Shown piece by piece: positions 17,197-25,141 of a DNA stretch of 64,000 bases; positions within the stretch are counted from its first letter, which is position 1; each line of letters starts with the position of its first letter. This stretch comes from CBDDDW01 sp965226805 (lineage in GTDB: Bacteria > Chloroflexota > Dehalococcoidia > Lucifugimonadales > JAGWBF01). The position numbers and the translations under genes are program-made. The notes below the pieces were generated by a model. The model made no database searches, was not told the DNA's origin, and saw only the letters and a program-made list of their open reading frames with translations. The stretch spans positions 62,001 through 126,000 of the forward strand of contig CBDDDW010000027.1 of NCBI GenBank assembly GCA_965226805.1, read 5' to 3'.

Positions 17197-17225
17197 ATCC
17201 TAATCCCCCAGCGGGAAGTGGTCAA
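17197..17225 (-). promoter_or_regulatory. Probable promoter of the ABC-CNBD fusion gene
   Basis: Minus strand: TTGACC (17225-17220), 17-base spacer, TAGGAT (17202-17197), about 85 bases before the ATG at 17111. Confidence 0.4.
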
Positions 17226-17325
17226 CCCTGAGCCGTGGGTGTCCGTGTATAGACTTGGAAGAAGCCGTGCGGACCTACCACTTAAAATTTGGAAAGGACA
17301 TCTCGTGGCTAACGCACCCTTGGAT

Positions 17326-18894
17326 TCACCAACCGACAGCGCAACCGTCCGCCCGAGGCTCCGAGCCACCTCTCAACGTCCCGCTATTCTCGTGTCGTTC
17401 GATCACCTGGCCCGCGCCAAACATGGCCCGCTGATACCCCTCTACCAGGAACGCCTCGTGCCCCCTTGTCCGGAGCTGGTTGAAGGTGTCCTGGGGTAGA
17501 CCGTCCTCCAGCGCAACCCCATCCCCCAGCTGCACGCTAAAGCGTAGCGCATTGAGGGCCGCCTGTGGGTCCAGGTGGAAATCTATCATGTTTACCAGGA
17601 CCTGAAGGTGCCCCTGAGGCTGTTGGAACCCTCCCATGACACCGAAGATGAGCCACAGCTCGCCCTTTCGGGTGGCCATCGCCGGGATGATAGTGTGGTA
17701 GGGTCGCTTGCCTGGCTCCAGGGCGTTGGGGTGGGTCGGGTCCAGTGAAAACGACGCGCCGCGATTCTGGAGGGCGATGCCGGTTCCAGGCACAACCAGC
17801 CCCGTGCCGAAGCTTGTGAACACGCTATTGATCAAAGAGCACGCGTTTCCTTGTCCGTCCACACAGGAGACATACACAGTATCGTCGCCCAGGTCCAGAT
17901 TCCCCGGGAATACTTCCGTAAGGGCCGTGTCCCTCTTCACGAGAGTGCGGCGCTTTTCCGCGTACTGCTTGGACAGCAAGATGTCCACCGGCACCTGCGC
18001 GATACGAGGGTCCGCCACATAGCTAAGGGCATCGGCGTAGGACAGCCGGATCGCTTCGATCAGGTGATGATATGTATCCGGCGTCTGAATGCCCATGGCG
18101 CCGATGTCGAACCCTTCGACGATGTTCAAAGCCTCCAGGGCCGCGACTCCCTGGCCGTTCGGGGGGCATTCCCAACAGGTCACTCCACGGTAGTCGGTGG
18201 AGATGGGCTCATCCCAGGTCGAGGAGTGCTCAGCCAGGTCTTCAGTCGAGAGCCATCCACCCTGCTCCTGGACGTAGGCGCTAATTCTATCGGCCAGGGG
18301 GCCCTTGTAGAAAGCCGCCGGCCCCCCGTGCGCGATAGTCCGCAGAGTCCCGGCCAGCTCGGGCAGGCGTACCAGCTCGCCGTGCCTTGGAGCCCTGCCG
18401 GCGAGCATTAGCTCGGCGCCCGAAGGCAGTCTTGAGAGGTTCGGGATACCGTTCTCCCAATGCCGAGATATTATCTCGGAGACAGGGTAGCCCGAGTCCG
18501 CGTAATGGATCGCGGGATCCAGCACATGCGCCAAGGACATGGTACCGTGGGCCTCCAAGAGGGTGCTCCACCCGTCTACGGTACCTGGCACGGTGACGGC
18601 ATGAGGACTGTCTCTCGGCACTGAAGTCCAGCCCTTGCCCCTGAGCTCTTCGATTGAAGCGGCCCTGGGAGCGCGTCCGCTGGCATTGAGGGCACGGACA
18701 CGCTTCTCACGGTCCATCCAGACCAGGGCGAACAGGTCACCCCCGACACCGGTGGACATCGGCTCCACTACGTTCAAGACGGCCGCCGAGGCCACTGCCC
18801 CGTCGATGGCGTTGCCGCCCTCCATGAGCATGCGCAGGCCGGCCATCGCCGCCAGAGGCTGGCTGGTGGCCACCATGCCCCCGCGCGCGTTCAC
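17326..18894 (-). CDS. ggt: Gamma-glutamyltranspeptidase
   Basis: 522-residue Ntn-hydrolase precursor that cleaves gamma-glutamyl bonds of glutathione and similar compounds. It would normally mature by self-cleavage before the Thr in GDDTVYVSCVD (about residue 345), producing large and small subunits. Other family blocks: GMVATSQPLAAMAG, GGNAIDGAVASAAVLNVVEP, GVGGDLFALVW, NGQGVAALEALNI, GFGTGLV-like FGTGLVVPGTG, and GGSEPRADGCAVGW at the end. The only start codon in frame is a GTG at 18894. Codons just upstream still read family-like residues (YFESRRSP) but run into a stop without a start, so the N-terminus may have been shortened or an indel lies nearby. No clear signal peptide, suggesting a cytoplasmic form. 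Confidence 0.9.
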   Translation of the reverse strand: MNARGGMVATSQPLAAMAGLRMLMEGGNAIDGAVASAAVLNVVEPMSTGVGGDLFALVWMDREKRVRALNASGRAPRAASIEELRGKGWTSVPRDSPHAVTVPGTVDGWSTLLEAHGTMSLAHVLDPAIHYADSGYPVSEIISRHWENGIPNLSRLPSGAELMLAGRAPRHGELVRLPELAGTLRTIAHGGPAAFYKGPLADRISAYVQEQGGWLSTEDLAEHSSTWDEPISTDYRGVTCWECPPNGQGVAALEALNIVEGFDIGAMGIQTPDTYHHLIEAIRLSYADALSYVADPRIAQVPVDILLSKQYAEKRRTLVKRDTALTEVFPGNLDLGDDTVYVSCVDGQGNACSLINSVFTSFGTGLVVPGTGIALQNRGASFSLDPTHPNALEPGKRPYHTIIPAMATRKGELWLIFGVMGGFQQPQGHLQVLVNMIDFHLDPQAALNALRFSVQLGDGVALEDGLPQDTFNQLRTRGHEAFLVEGYQRAMFGAGQVIERHENSGTLRGGSEPRADGCAVGW

Positions 18895-19237
18895 CGGCGA
18901 TCGACGTGATTCGAAGTACGTGGGAGTCCCTCCCTCAGGGTCGGTCGTGGCCCCATTTTAATGCGGCGGCCGGGTCCCAGGAAGTGGGTTCACCGAGCCG
19001 AGCCGAGAAATATTTGGGTCGGGTAAGTAGAGATGGAGAGTGTCGTATATGGTACCACACTTGAATTCCTCAGGTAAGGACATCCATCAGGGTGGCGGCC
19101 CCTGCATACAGGCGACCAGACGCCACACTTGACTGCGGCTATGGGGGGCATTAATCTGGTTAAGGTCACGCAAAAGGTCTACCTCCGGCGCTGGCGCCGG
19201 AGACTTGGGAACTTACAGAGCACCGACAGGAGGAGAA
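18895..19237 (+). promoter_or_regulatory. Intergenic region with promoter and hairpin before the selenoprotein gene
   Basis: The gap holds a promoter (TTGACT 19129-19134, 17-base spacer, TAATCT 19152-19157) and a 9-base perfect hairpin CTCCGGCGC-TG-GCGCCGGAG at 19183-19202, 35 bases before the ATG at 19238. The hairpin is in the transcribed leader and could act on transcript stability or translation. No other gene seen. Confidence 0.5.
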
Positions 19238-20080
19238 ATGTCCGACCAAGGGTCCGGCGGCTACGCGTCTCCCGAGCTGCTGGTAGACACGGAATGGCTG
19301 GCCGCCCACCTCTCGGACGAGAACCTTCGAATAGTGGATACGGACGTGTCGGCGGCGTATCAACGTGCCCACATACCCGGGTCTGTATTGATCCCCGACA
19401 ACTACGAGAAGGACCCGGACACCCATGCCGTCCACATCCTTCCAGCCGCCAAATTCTCCGAGATGATGGAATCCCTCGGCATCGGCGACAATACTCTGGT
19501 GGTCGCCTATGACAACTCTCAGTCACTGTACGCGGGCCGGCTCTGGTGGGCCCTGCGATACTACGGCCATGGCAACGTGAAGGTGCTGAACGGTGGCTGG
19601 AGAAAATGGGTCCGGGAGGGACGGCCTATCAGTCTGGACCACCCGCAGCCGAAGGCTGGGCTGAGGTTCACGCCCAAGCCAGATTCCTCCTTGATCGTCA
19701 CAACCGAGGAGCTTAAGGAGATATACAATAGCTCGGAAAATGTGGTGTGGGACGTACGAAACAGGGCTGAATACACGGGGGAGACGCCGCGCCGGAACCG
19801 CCGCCCCGGCCACATTCCCGGCGCGACCCATCTCGAGTGGGTCGAGATGATGGACCCGGAGACCCACATGTTCAAGCCTGCGGCGGAGATGCGTCGCATT
19901 CTGGAGTCCAAGGGGATAACCCCCGAGAGCGAGGTCCTAACCCATTGACAGGCCGGCATCCGTGCGGGGCACGGTGTGTTGGCGCTGAAGCTACTGGGCT
20001 ACGAAAGGGCACGGAACTACGACGCTTCGTGGAACGACTGGGGGAACCGGGACGACACCCCAATAGAGCAGGGCAGTTGA
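19238..20080 (+). CDS. Two-domain sulfurtransferase, probable selenoprotein (UGA at active-site position)
   Basis: Rhodanese-type sulfurtransferase of 280 residues. Domain 1 (about 8-125) is the inactive regulatory-type repeat (WLAAHLSDENLRIVDTD, HIPGSVLI, LWWALRYYGHGNVKVLNGGW). Domain 2 (about 150-280) has WDVRNRAEY, GHIPGATHLEW and then an in-frame TGA (19946-19948, codon 237) exactly where the catalytic Cys of the CQAGIR active loop belongs. Reading through gives QAGIRAGHGVLALKLLGY and a normal family C-terminus (WGNRDDTP) to a TGA at 20078. A hairpin fitting a bacterial SECIS starts 3 bases after the codon. ATG at 19238 has AGGAGG upstream. Most likely Sec237; the alternative is a nonsense mutation giving a dead enzyme. 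sel genes are not in the window. Confidence 0.82.
19952..19983 (+). promoter_or_regulatory. SECIS-like hairpin downstream of the in-frame UGA
   Basis: Stem of 14 pairs: GCCGG/UUGGC (two G-U), CAU/GUG (one G-U), a bulged U at 19975, then CCGUGC/GCACGG, closing a GGG apical loop at 19966-19968. The loop begins 18 bases after the UGA (17 in between), inside the range usual for bacterial SECIS elements, and has G at the first two loop positions. The element lies in codons that also match the rhodanese family. Confidence 0.65.
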
Positions 20081-20150
20081 CGAAGGGCACCGCCTTTTCC
20101 CTCGACGGGCCTTGCCACCGACGCCGTCCCATCTACCGGAGCGTACGCGG

Positions 20151-20609
20151 GTGAACGTTAAGTTCTCTCTGGAGCTGGAGAAGTGTCAGGCCGCGGTCAA
20201 CGCCATGATCGCAGAGCTCAAGAGAGACTCCCGCGACCCCCCAATCGGCATAGCCATCGTGGACGCGACGGGGACCCTTGTGACCATGGCCCGGACCGAT
20301 GGGGCGGGCCCCCTCCTCGTAAAGAACTCCTTCAAGAAGGCATACACGTCCGCGCTCTGGGGAATGAGCACCGAGGAGCTGTCCGAGTTCATGAAGAAGG
20401 TCGGCTGGACCATAGCCGACATGGGCGACTCTAACCTCCTCGACATCTCCGGCGGGGTGCCGATACGTGACCCTTCGGACAATAAGGTCCTGGGTGGCAT
20501 CGGCGTAGGTGGACTGCCCTATGGCCCCGGGGACCACGACATCTGCCTGGTAGGGCTCAAAGCGATGGGTCTGCCGGAGAGCGCCGGACCCTCGAAAATG
20601 GCACGCTGA
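20151..20609 (+). CDS. GlcG/HbpS family protein (DUF336)
   Basis: 152 residues of the GlcG/HbpS-like family, whose members bind haem or corrinoid or act beside oxidoreductases; the reaction is not established. Visible blocks: ISI-like PIGIAIVDATGTLVTMARTDGA, KAYTSALWGM, and the C-terminal GGVPIRDPSDNKVLGGIGVGG typical of the fold. Start taken at the GTG at 20151 (VNVKFSLELEKC); longer in-frame starts upstream overlap nothing but lack family match. It lies 70 bases after the selenoprotein and 11 bases before ubiD, so it is probably transcribed with both. Confidence 0.82.
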   Translation: MNVKFSLELEKCQAAVNAMIAELKRDSRDPPIGIAIVDATGTLVTMARTDGAGPLLVKNSFKKAYTSALWGMSTEELSEFMKKVGWTIADMGDSNLLDISGGVPIRDPSDNKVLGGIGVGGLPYGPGDHDICLVGLKAMGLPESAGPSKMAR

Positions 20610-20620
20610 GCCATGTACCT

Positions 20621-22075
20621 ATGAAGTACAAGGACATCCGTGAGTTCATCAGCTTCCTGGAGAGCAAAGGGGAGCTGAAACGGATAAAAACTCCCGTCAG
20701 CTGCGAGCTCGAGATCTCCGAAATCTGCGACCGTGTGGTCAAGCGGGGCGGGCCCGCTCTCCTTTTCGAGAACGTGGAGGGGTACGAGATACCCGTCCTG
20801 ATCAATATGTACGGCACCGAGCAGCGGATGGCGTGGGCGCTGGGTGTGGAGAAGATCGATGACTTGGTGGACCGGGTGCAGGCGCTCCTGGGCCTCATGC
20901 GTGGCCCGCCCGAGGGGGTCATGGAGAAGCTCAGAACGCTGTGGCAGCTCAAGCAGATGGCCTCTTTTCAGCCCAAGATGGTCTCCAGCGCCCCCTGCCA
21001 GGAAGTGGTGACCACCGGCGATGAGGTAGACCTGAACAGGCTCCCCATCCTCAAGTGCTGGCCCATGGACGGCGGCCGATACATAACCCTGCCCCTGGTA
21101 ATCACCAAAGACCCGGAGACCGGCACCCACAATCTGGGCATGTACCGGATTCAGGTCTACGACGCCCGCACGGCCGCCATGCACTGGCAGACTCACAAGG
21201 TCGGGACCCACCACTACCGTGTCTCAGGCGAAAAGGGCCTCGGGCGACTGGACGTGGCGGTGGCCCTGGGCGGCGACCCCGCGACGATTTGGACCGGGTC
21301 GGCGCCCTTGCCTCCGGAAGTGGGCGAGCTAATGATGGCGGGCTTCATCCGAGAGGAGGCAGTGGAACTGGTCAAGTGCAAGACCGTGGACGTGGAGGTT
21401 CCCGCCCACGCCGAGATCGTGATCGAGGGCTACGTGGTCCCGGGTGAAGAGGATATCGAGGGCCCCTTCGGCGACCACACCGGATACTACTCCATGGCCG
21501 ATACCTATCCCATCTTTCACGTCACCTGCATCACCCACCGGCGGGACCCCATCTACCCCACTATTATCGTGGGCCGTCCTCCCATGGAGGACTACTATAT
21601 GGGCAAGGTGACGGAGCGGGTGTTCCTGCCCATTATCCGTACAATCCTCCCCGAGGTCGTGGACATGAACATGCCCGCCGAGGGGGTGTTCCACAACCTG
21701 GTCCTCGTATCCATCAAGAAGGAGTACCCAGGGCAGGCGAGGAAGGTCATGTACGGGCTGTGGGGTATGGGCCTCATGTCCCTGGCCAAGACCATCATCG
21801 TGGTGGACCACTTCGTCAACGTGCAAGACCTGTCGGAGGTGACCTGGCGGGTCACCAACAACATCGACCCTTCCCAGGACGTCCTCTTCGCCAGCGGCCC
21901 CCTGGACGACCTGGACCACTCCTCTCCCACCCCGAAATTCGGCAGCAAGATGGGCATCGACGCCACCGCCAAGGGCCCCATGGAGGGCCGACAGCGGGCG
22001 TGGCCACCCGACATCGTCATGACTCCTGAGATCGTGGCGCTGGTGGACGGGAAGTGGGCGGAGTACGGGATCTAG
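20621..22075 (+). CDS. ubiD: UbiD-family (de)carboxylase
   Basis: 484-residue prenylated-FMN-dependent decarboxylase. Family signatures: KYKDIREFISFLESKGELKRI at the N-terminus, ALLFENVEGYEIPVLINMYGTEQRMAWALG, the central pocket (LPLVITKDPETGTHNLGMYRIQV), and the active-site block GEEDIEGPFGDHTGYYS with the catalytic Glu. The cofactor is made by UbiX, encoded 1.7 kb downstream. With ubiA, ubiX and a MenG/UbiE methyltransferase nearby, a role in removing the aromatic carboxylate during quinone synthesis (ubiquinone-like or the futalosine menaquinone route) is likely. ATG at 20621; weak Shine-Dalgarno, so probably coupled to the upstream gene. Confidence 0.93.
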   Translation: MKYKDIREFISFLESKGELKRIKTPVSCELEISEICDRVVKRGGPALLFENVEGYEIPVLINMYGTEQRMAWALGVEKIDDLVDRVQALLGLMRGPPEGVMEKLRTLWQLKQMASFQPKMVSSAPCQEVVTTGDEVDLNRLPILKCWPMDGGRYITLPLVITKDPETGTHNLGMYRIQVYDARTAAMHWQTHKVGTHHYRVSGEKGLGRLDVAVALGGDPATIWTGSAPLPPEVGELMMAGFIREEAVELVKCKTVDVEVPAHAEIVIEGYVVPGEEDIEGPFGDHTGYYSMADTYPIFHVTCITHRRDPIYPTIIVGRPPMEDYYMGKVTERVFLPIIRTILPEVVDMNMPAEGVFHNLVLVSIKKEYPGQARKVMYGLWGMGLMSLAKTIIVVDHFVNVQDLSEVTWRVTNNIDPSQDVLFASGPLDDLDHSSPTPKFGSKMGIDATAKGPMEGRQRAWPPDIVMTPEIVALVDGKWAEYGI

Positions 22076-22098
22076 GCGCCCACAGCGGAGCCAACACC

Positions 22099-22521
22099 AT
22101 GGCAAGAGAAGCAGTTAGCAATGAGGAAGTAGAACAGTGCCTGCGAGCGTTGCTCGTCGCCGAGGGTTACGAGATGAACCCTCCAAGAGCATACGGTGAG
22201 ATCGGAACGGACGTGATTGCAGAACGGGATGGGGATGCTTGGCACATAGAGGTGATAGGCTATAAGAAGCATGGCCCCGCGCGGGCCAAAGACTTCTTTG
22301 AGGTATTCTTTAGATCGGTCTCCCGATTGAACGACAGCAGAGTCAAGCACTGTGTTATCGCCGTGGCGAAGCAGGCTGAAGCCGGTTTGCCTGCTCGGGC
22401 GAGTCATCATAGAGTAGCCTGGCAGCGGATCGCCACGGCGTTTCCCGAGCTAAAACTCTGGCTCGTAGACGTCGATAACCGAAGCTACGAGCGGACTTCT
22501 TGGGGGGACTGGCTCAAATGA
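22099..22521 (+). CDS. Hypothetical PD-(D/E)XK nuclease-like protein
   Basis: 140 residues. The central GTDVIAERDGDAWHIEVIGYKK resembles the beta-hairpin core of Mrr-like PD-(D/E)XK nucleases (Asp, then Glu about ten residues on, then Lys), although the usual ExK becomes E-V-I-G-Y-K. A helical segment (ARAKDFFEVFFRSVSRL) and a strand (HCVIAVAK) follow as in that fold. No further domain. It interrupts the quinone gene cluster and is followed by a repeat-rich gap, which suggests a later insertion. Nuclease activity is a guess from fold only. Confidence 0.55.
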   Translation: MAREAVSNEEVEQCLRALLVAEGYEMNPPRAYGEIGTDVIAERDGDAWHIEVIGYKKHGPARAKDFFEVFFRSVSRLNDSRVKHCVIAVAKQAEAGLPARASHHRVAWQRIATAFPELKLWLVDVDNRSYERTSWGDWLK

Positions 22522-22902
22522 TACTTCCGGCGTGTCACTCTGAGCGAAGCGAAGAGTCTAGGCTTCGGACCTTAGATTCTTCGCCTCCGGCTCAGAATGA
22601 CATGAGGGGCCGCTCGGGAGGACATGAGGGGTGGCTCAGAATGACATCAGGGGTGCACTTTGTTCTCTCCTTCTTGAAGGTTGAGACTCAGAAAGGAGAG
22701 GCTCGTGGTTCGACAAGCTCACCATGAGCGGTCTGCTTATTTGCCTGCACGGGCCTGTCCCGCTGACCGTTTGAGGGCCGGTTCCGCTTTCCCTTTGAGG
22801 AGGGCCTATTCCGCTCACCCTTTGAGGCCCTATTCCGCTCACCCTGAGCCAGTCGAAGGGTGCAATCCATAATGAGCCAAAGGCCGGTATCTGAGGAGTA
22901 GC
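22522..22902. repeat. Repeat-rich intergenic region (REP-like hairpin, tandem 24-mers)
   Basis: No gene. Three repeat types are visible. An imperfect hairpin CTGAGCGAAGCGAAGAGTCT / AGATTCTTCGCCTCCGGCTCAG spans 22540-22595. A 28-base unit with TTCGACAAGCTCACCATGAG at 22704-22731 is found again, identical, at 27999-28026. Four degenerate copies of a 24-base unit (consensus GGGCCTATTCCGCTCACCCT plus TTGA) start at 22751, 22775, 22802 and 22826. The last copy merges into a GAGCCAGTCGAAGGG arm that is the inverse of the 28-base unit. Confidence 0.75.
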
Positions 22903-23784
22903 ATGCAAGGTATCGCCAGAACACCGATGGCAGTGCTGGAAAAGGCACAACTCTTCTACGAGGCGGTGCGGTTCGAGCACACGATTTTCGCCCTGCCCTT
23001 CGCCTACATCGGGATGTTCCTGGCGGCGGACGGGTTGCCCACGCTGTCCCAGTTCATCTGGATCACTGTGGCCATGGTGGGCGCCCGGACCCTCGCCATG
23101 TCCTCCAACCGCCTCATCCACTACAAGGAGGACACCCAGAACCCCAGGACCGCCAGCCGGCACCTCCCCCAAGGCCTGCTGAAGCCATGGGAAATGGGTG
23201 GCCTCCTGCTGGTGTCGCTAGGCCTCTTCTTCTTCGCCGCCTCCCAGCTAAACACCCTGTCCCTTATACTGGCGCCGGTGGCGGCGGTGGTCGTGATAGG
23301 ATATTCTTATGTTAAGTATTTTTCATGGTCCACCCATTTTGTCCTGGGTTTCGCCGACGCCATGGCTCCGGCTGGCGCCTGGGTAGCTGTCGCCGGGACC
23401 CTACCGCCGGAGGCGATGCTGTTAGCCTTTGGCGTGGCGATGTGGATCGGGGGCTTCGATATCGTGTACGCCTGCCAGGACCTCGCATTCGACTACAGAT
23501 ACGGCGTCCACTCCATACCGAAGCGTTTTGGCCTTGAACGGGCCTTCTGGTGGTACAGGGGGATGCACGTTTCCGCCTCTTTGGCCCTGCTGGCACTCGG
23601 AATCTGGATGGAGTTGGGATATCTCTACTATGTTGGCTGGGCCATAGCATCGGCGCTGCTCGTGTTCGAGCAGACTCTCGTAAAACCCTACGATCTATCC
23701 AAACTGCAGTTGGCGTTCTTCACCGTCAACAGCATTATCTCTGCGACCCTTCTGATATTCATTTCCCTGGCCGTGGTTATATAA
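22903..23784 (+). CDS. ubiA: UbiA-family prenyltransferase
   Basis: Integral-membrane enzyme that attaches a polyprenyl chain to an aromatic ring; 293 residues with about eight hydrophobic helices. The second Asp-rich motif is intact (FDIVYACQDLAFDYRYGVHSIP). The first reads NRLIHYKEDTQNPRT, where family members normally have NRxxDxxxDxxNPRT, so the first Asp of the Mg-diphosphate site is His. The rest of the site is kept. It is followed 14 bases later by ubiX and then menG. Product is likely the prenylated quinone precursor. ATG at 22903; the repeat-rich gap upstream suggests its own promoter. Confidence 0.9.
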   Translation: MQGIARTPMAVLEKAQLFYEAVRFEHTIFALPFAYIGMFLAADGLPTLSQFIWITVAMVGARTLAMSSNRLIHYKEDTQNPRTASRHLPQGLLKPWEMGGLLLVSLGLFFFAASQLNTLSLILAPVAAVVVIGYSYVKYFSWSTHFVLGFADAMAPAGAWVAVAGTLPPEAMLLAFGVAMWIGGFDIVYACQDLAFDYRYGVHSIPKRFGLERAFWWYRGMHVSASLALLALGIWMELGYLYYVGWAIASALLVFEQTLVKPYDLSKLQLAFFTVNSIISATLLIFISLAVVI

Positions 23785-23798
23785 GGGGGTAAGGTCCG

Positions 23799-24386
23799 TT
23801 GCGACCGGTCATCGTGGGCATCTCGGGGGCCAGCGGCTCCATACTGGCGAAAGAGACGGTTGACGAGCTTCTGCGGCGGGACCTGCCGATGGTGCTGGTC
23901 TGCTCAAACGACGCCCGCCTGGTGTGGCAGGAAGAAATGGACGAGCCTTTCGGCGAGACTCTCGCCCAATGGCGAGAGCATCCCCAGTTCACTCACTACG
24001 GCATCGGCGACATGAGGGCGCCAATCGCCAGCGGCACGTACCCGACCCGTGGGATGGTGGTGGTGCCCTGCAGCGTGGCCAGCATTGCCGCCATGGCCAA
24101 CGGCCTGGCCGGCAATCTACTGCTGAGGGCCGCCGACGTCTGCCTCAAGGAGAGGCGTAGGCTCGTGGTGGTGCCCAGAGAGACCCCGCTGCACGCCATC
24201 CACCTCGAGAACATGCTGACCCTCGCCCGCCTGGGGGTGCTGGTCCTGCCTCCTGAACCGGCCTTCTACCTCAAGCCCGCTGGTATAGCGGACGTGGTCC
24301 GCTTCGTGGTCGGACGAATAATGGTGGCTCTGGGGATCGACGAGAGTTTGGAGGAGGGGCTCCAGTACACGGGGCCGGGCGAGTAG
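23799..24386 (+). CDS. ubiX: Flavin prenyltransferase UbiX
   Basis: 195 residues. Makes prenylated FMN, the cofactor of UbiD, in the cytoplasm. Signatures: VGISGASGSILAKE (residues 5-18), the Ser pocket VVPCSVASIAAMANGLAGNLLLRAADV and the PRETPLHAIHLENM block, both at their usual places. Start is a TTG at 23799 with AGGGGGTAAGG upstream. Sits between ubiA and menG with gaps of 14 and 2 bases, clearly one operon. Confidence 0.95.
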   Translation: MRPVIVGISGASGSILAKETVDELLRRDLPMVLVCSNDARLVWQEEMDEPFGETLAQWREHPQFTHYGIGDMRAPIASGTYPTRGMVVVPCSVASIAAMANGLAGNLLLRAADVCLKERRRLVVVPRETPLHAIHLENMLTLARLGVLVLPPEPAFYLKPAGIADVVRFVVGRIMVALGIDESLEEGLQYTGPGE

Positions 24387-24388
24387 AC

Positions 24389-25141
24389 ATGGCGAACTCA
24401 TCCGCAAGCTCATCACAGGCCCTCGGCGAAGACGCCAAGCGCCGATACGTGGCTGAGCTATTCTCGCGCATCGCTCCACGGTACGATCTCATGAATACGC
24501 TGATGACCGGGGGCATGCACCACCGCTGGCGTAGAGTCGCGGCCCGTGTCGCAACCAATGGCCCGGAGGGCGAGGCCCTGGACGTGGGGACGGGCACGGG
24601 GGACCTTGCGCTCGCCCTGGCGCGGATGAAGGGAGTCACCCGAGTAGTGGGAGTCGACCTGCTGCCGGAGATGGTGGCGCGGGCTCGTTGGAAGACACTT
24701 TCCAAGGATGCAGACAGCCGGGCTTTTTTCGCAGTATGTGACGCCTTATCTCTCCCTTTTCCGGACGGGTCCTTCGCATGCGCCACCTCCGCATGGGGTC
24801 TAAGGAACATGCCCGACCTGGCGGCGAGTGTCAGGGAGATGACGAGGGTCGTTATACCGGGAGGAAAGATAGTATCCCTGGAGTCTATGCCTATGGAAAG
24901 GCGGGCCATCAGACCTCTGTTCCGCTTCTTCTTCCACAGCCTGGTCCCCCTGATGGGCCAGCTTTTCGGCAAAGACCGGGCTGCTTACACCTACCTGCCT
25001 CAGTCGGTGGAAAGCTTCCTGACGGCGGATGCGCTGGCCAGGCTATTCGAAGAGGTCGGCCTAGAGGACGTGGGTTATCGTATGTTGGGTCTGGGTGCCG
25101 TCGCCGTACACTGGGGCACTAAGGGAAAAGGGGGACTCTAG
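24389..25141 (+). CDS. menG: Demethylmenaquinone / ubiquinone methyltransferase
   Basis: 250-residue SAM-dependent C-methyltransferase of the UbiE/MenG family, the last ring methylation of menaquinone or ubiquinone. Motifs: FSRIAPRYDLMN (26-37), the SAM loop LDVGTGTGDLALALAR (about 64-79), VVGVDLLPEM, and the family block ATSAWGLRNMPD, with the C-terminal YTYLPQSVESF. Starts 2 bases after the ubiX stop and shares one base with the next start (TAGTG). Which quinone is methylated depends on the pathway, not decided here. Confidence 0.93.
   Translation: MANSSASSSQALGEDAKRRYVAELFSRIAPRYDLMNTLMTGGMHHRWRRVAARVATNGPEGEALDVGTGTGDLALALARMKGVTRVVGVDLLPEMVARARWKTLSKDADSRAFFAVCDALSLPFPDGSFACATSAWGLRNMPDLAASVREMTRVVIPGGKIVSLESMPMERRAIRPLFRFFFHSLVPLMGQLFGKDRAAYTYLPQSVESFLTADALARLFEEVGLEDVGYRMLGLGAVAVHWGTKGKGGL

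Noticed and set aside
19205..19948. Simple 247-residue rhodanese ending at the TGA at 19946
   Set aside because: The catalytic residue and C-terminal helices would be missing, yet the same frame continues with full family match to 20080, and a SECIS-like hairpin follows the TGA.
21329..22105. 258-residue minus-strand frame over ubiD
   Set aside because: Shadow of a conserved plus-strand gene; His/Gly/Val-rich composition typical of reverse reading.
22751..22849. Possible CRISPR array
   Set aside because: The 24-base copies are directly adjacent with no unique spacers and no cas genes nearby.
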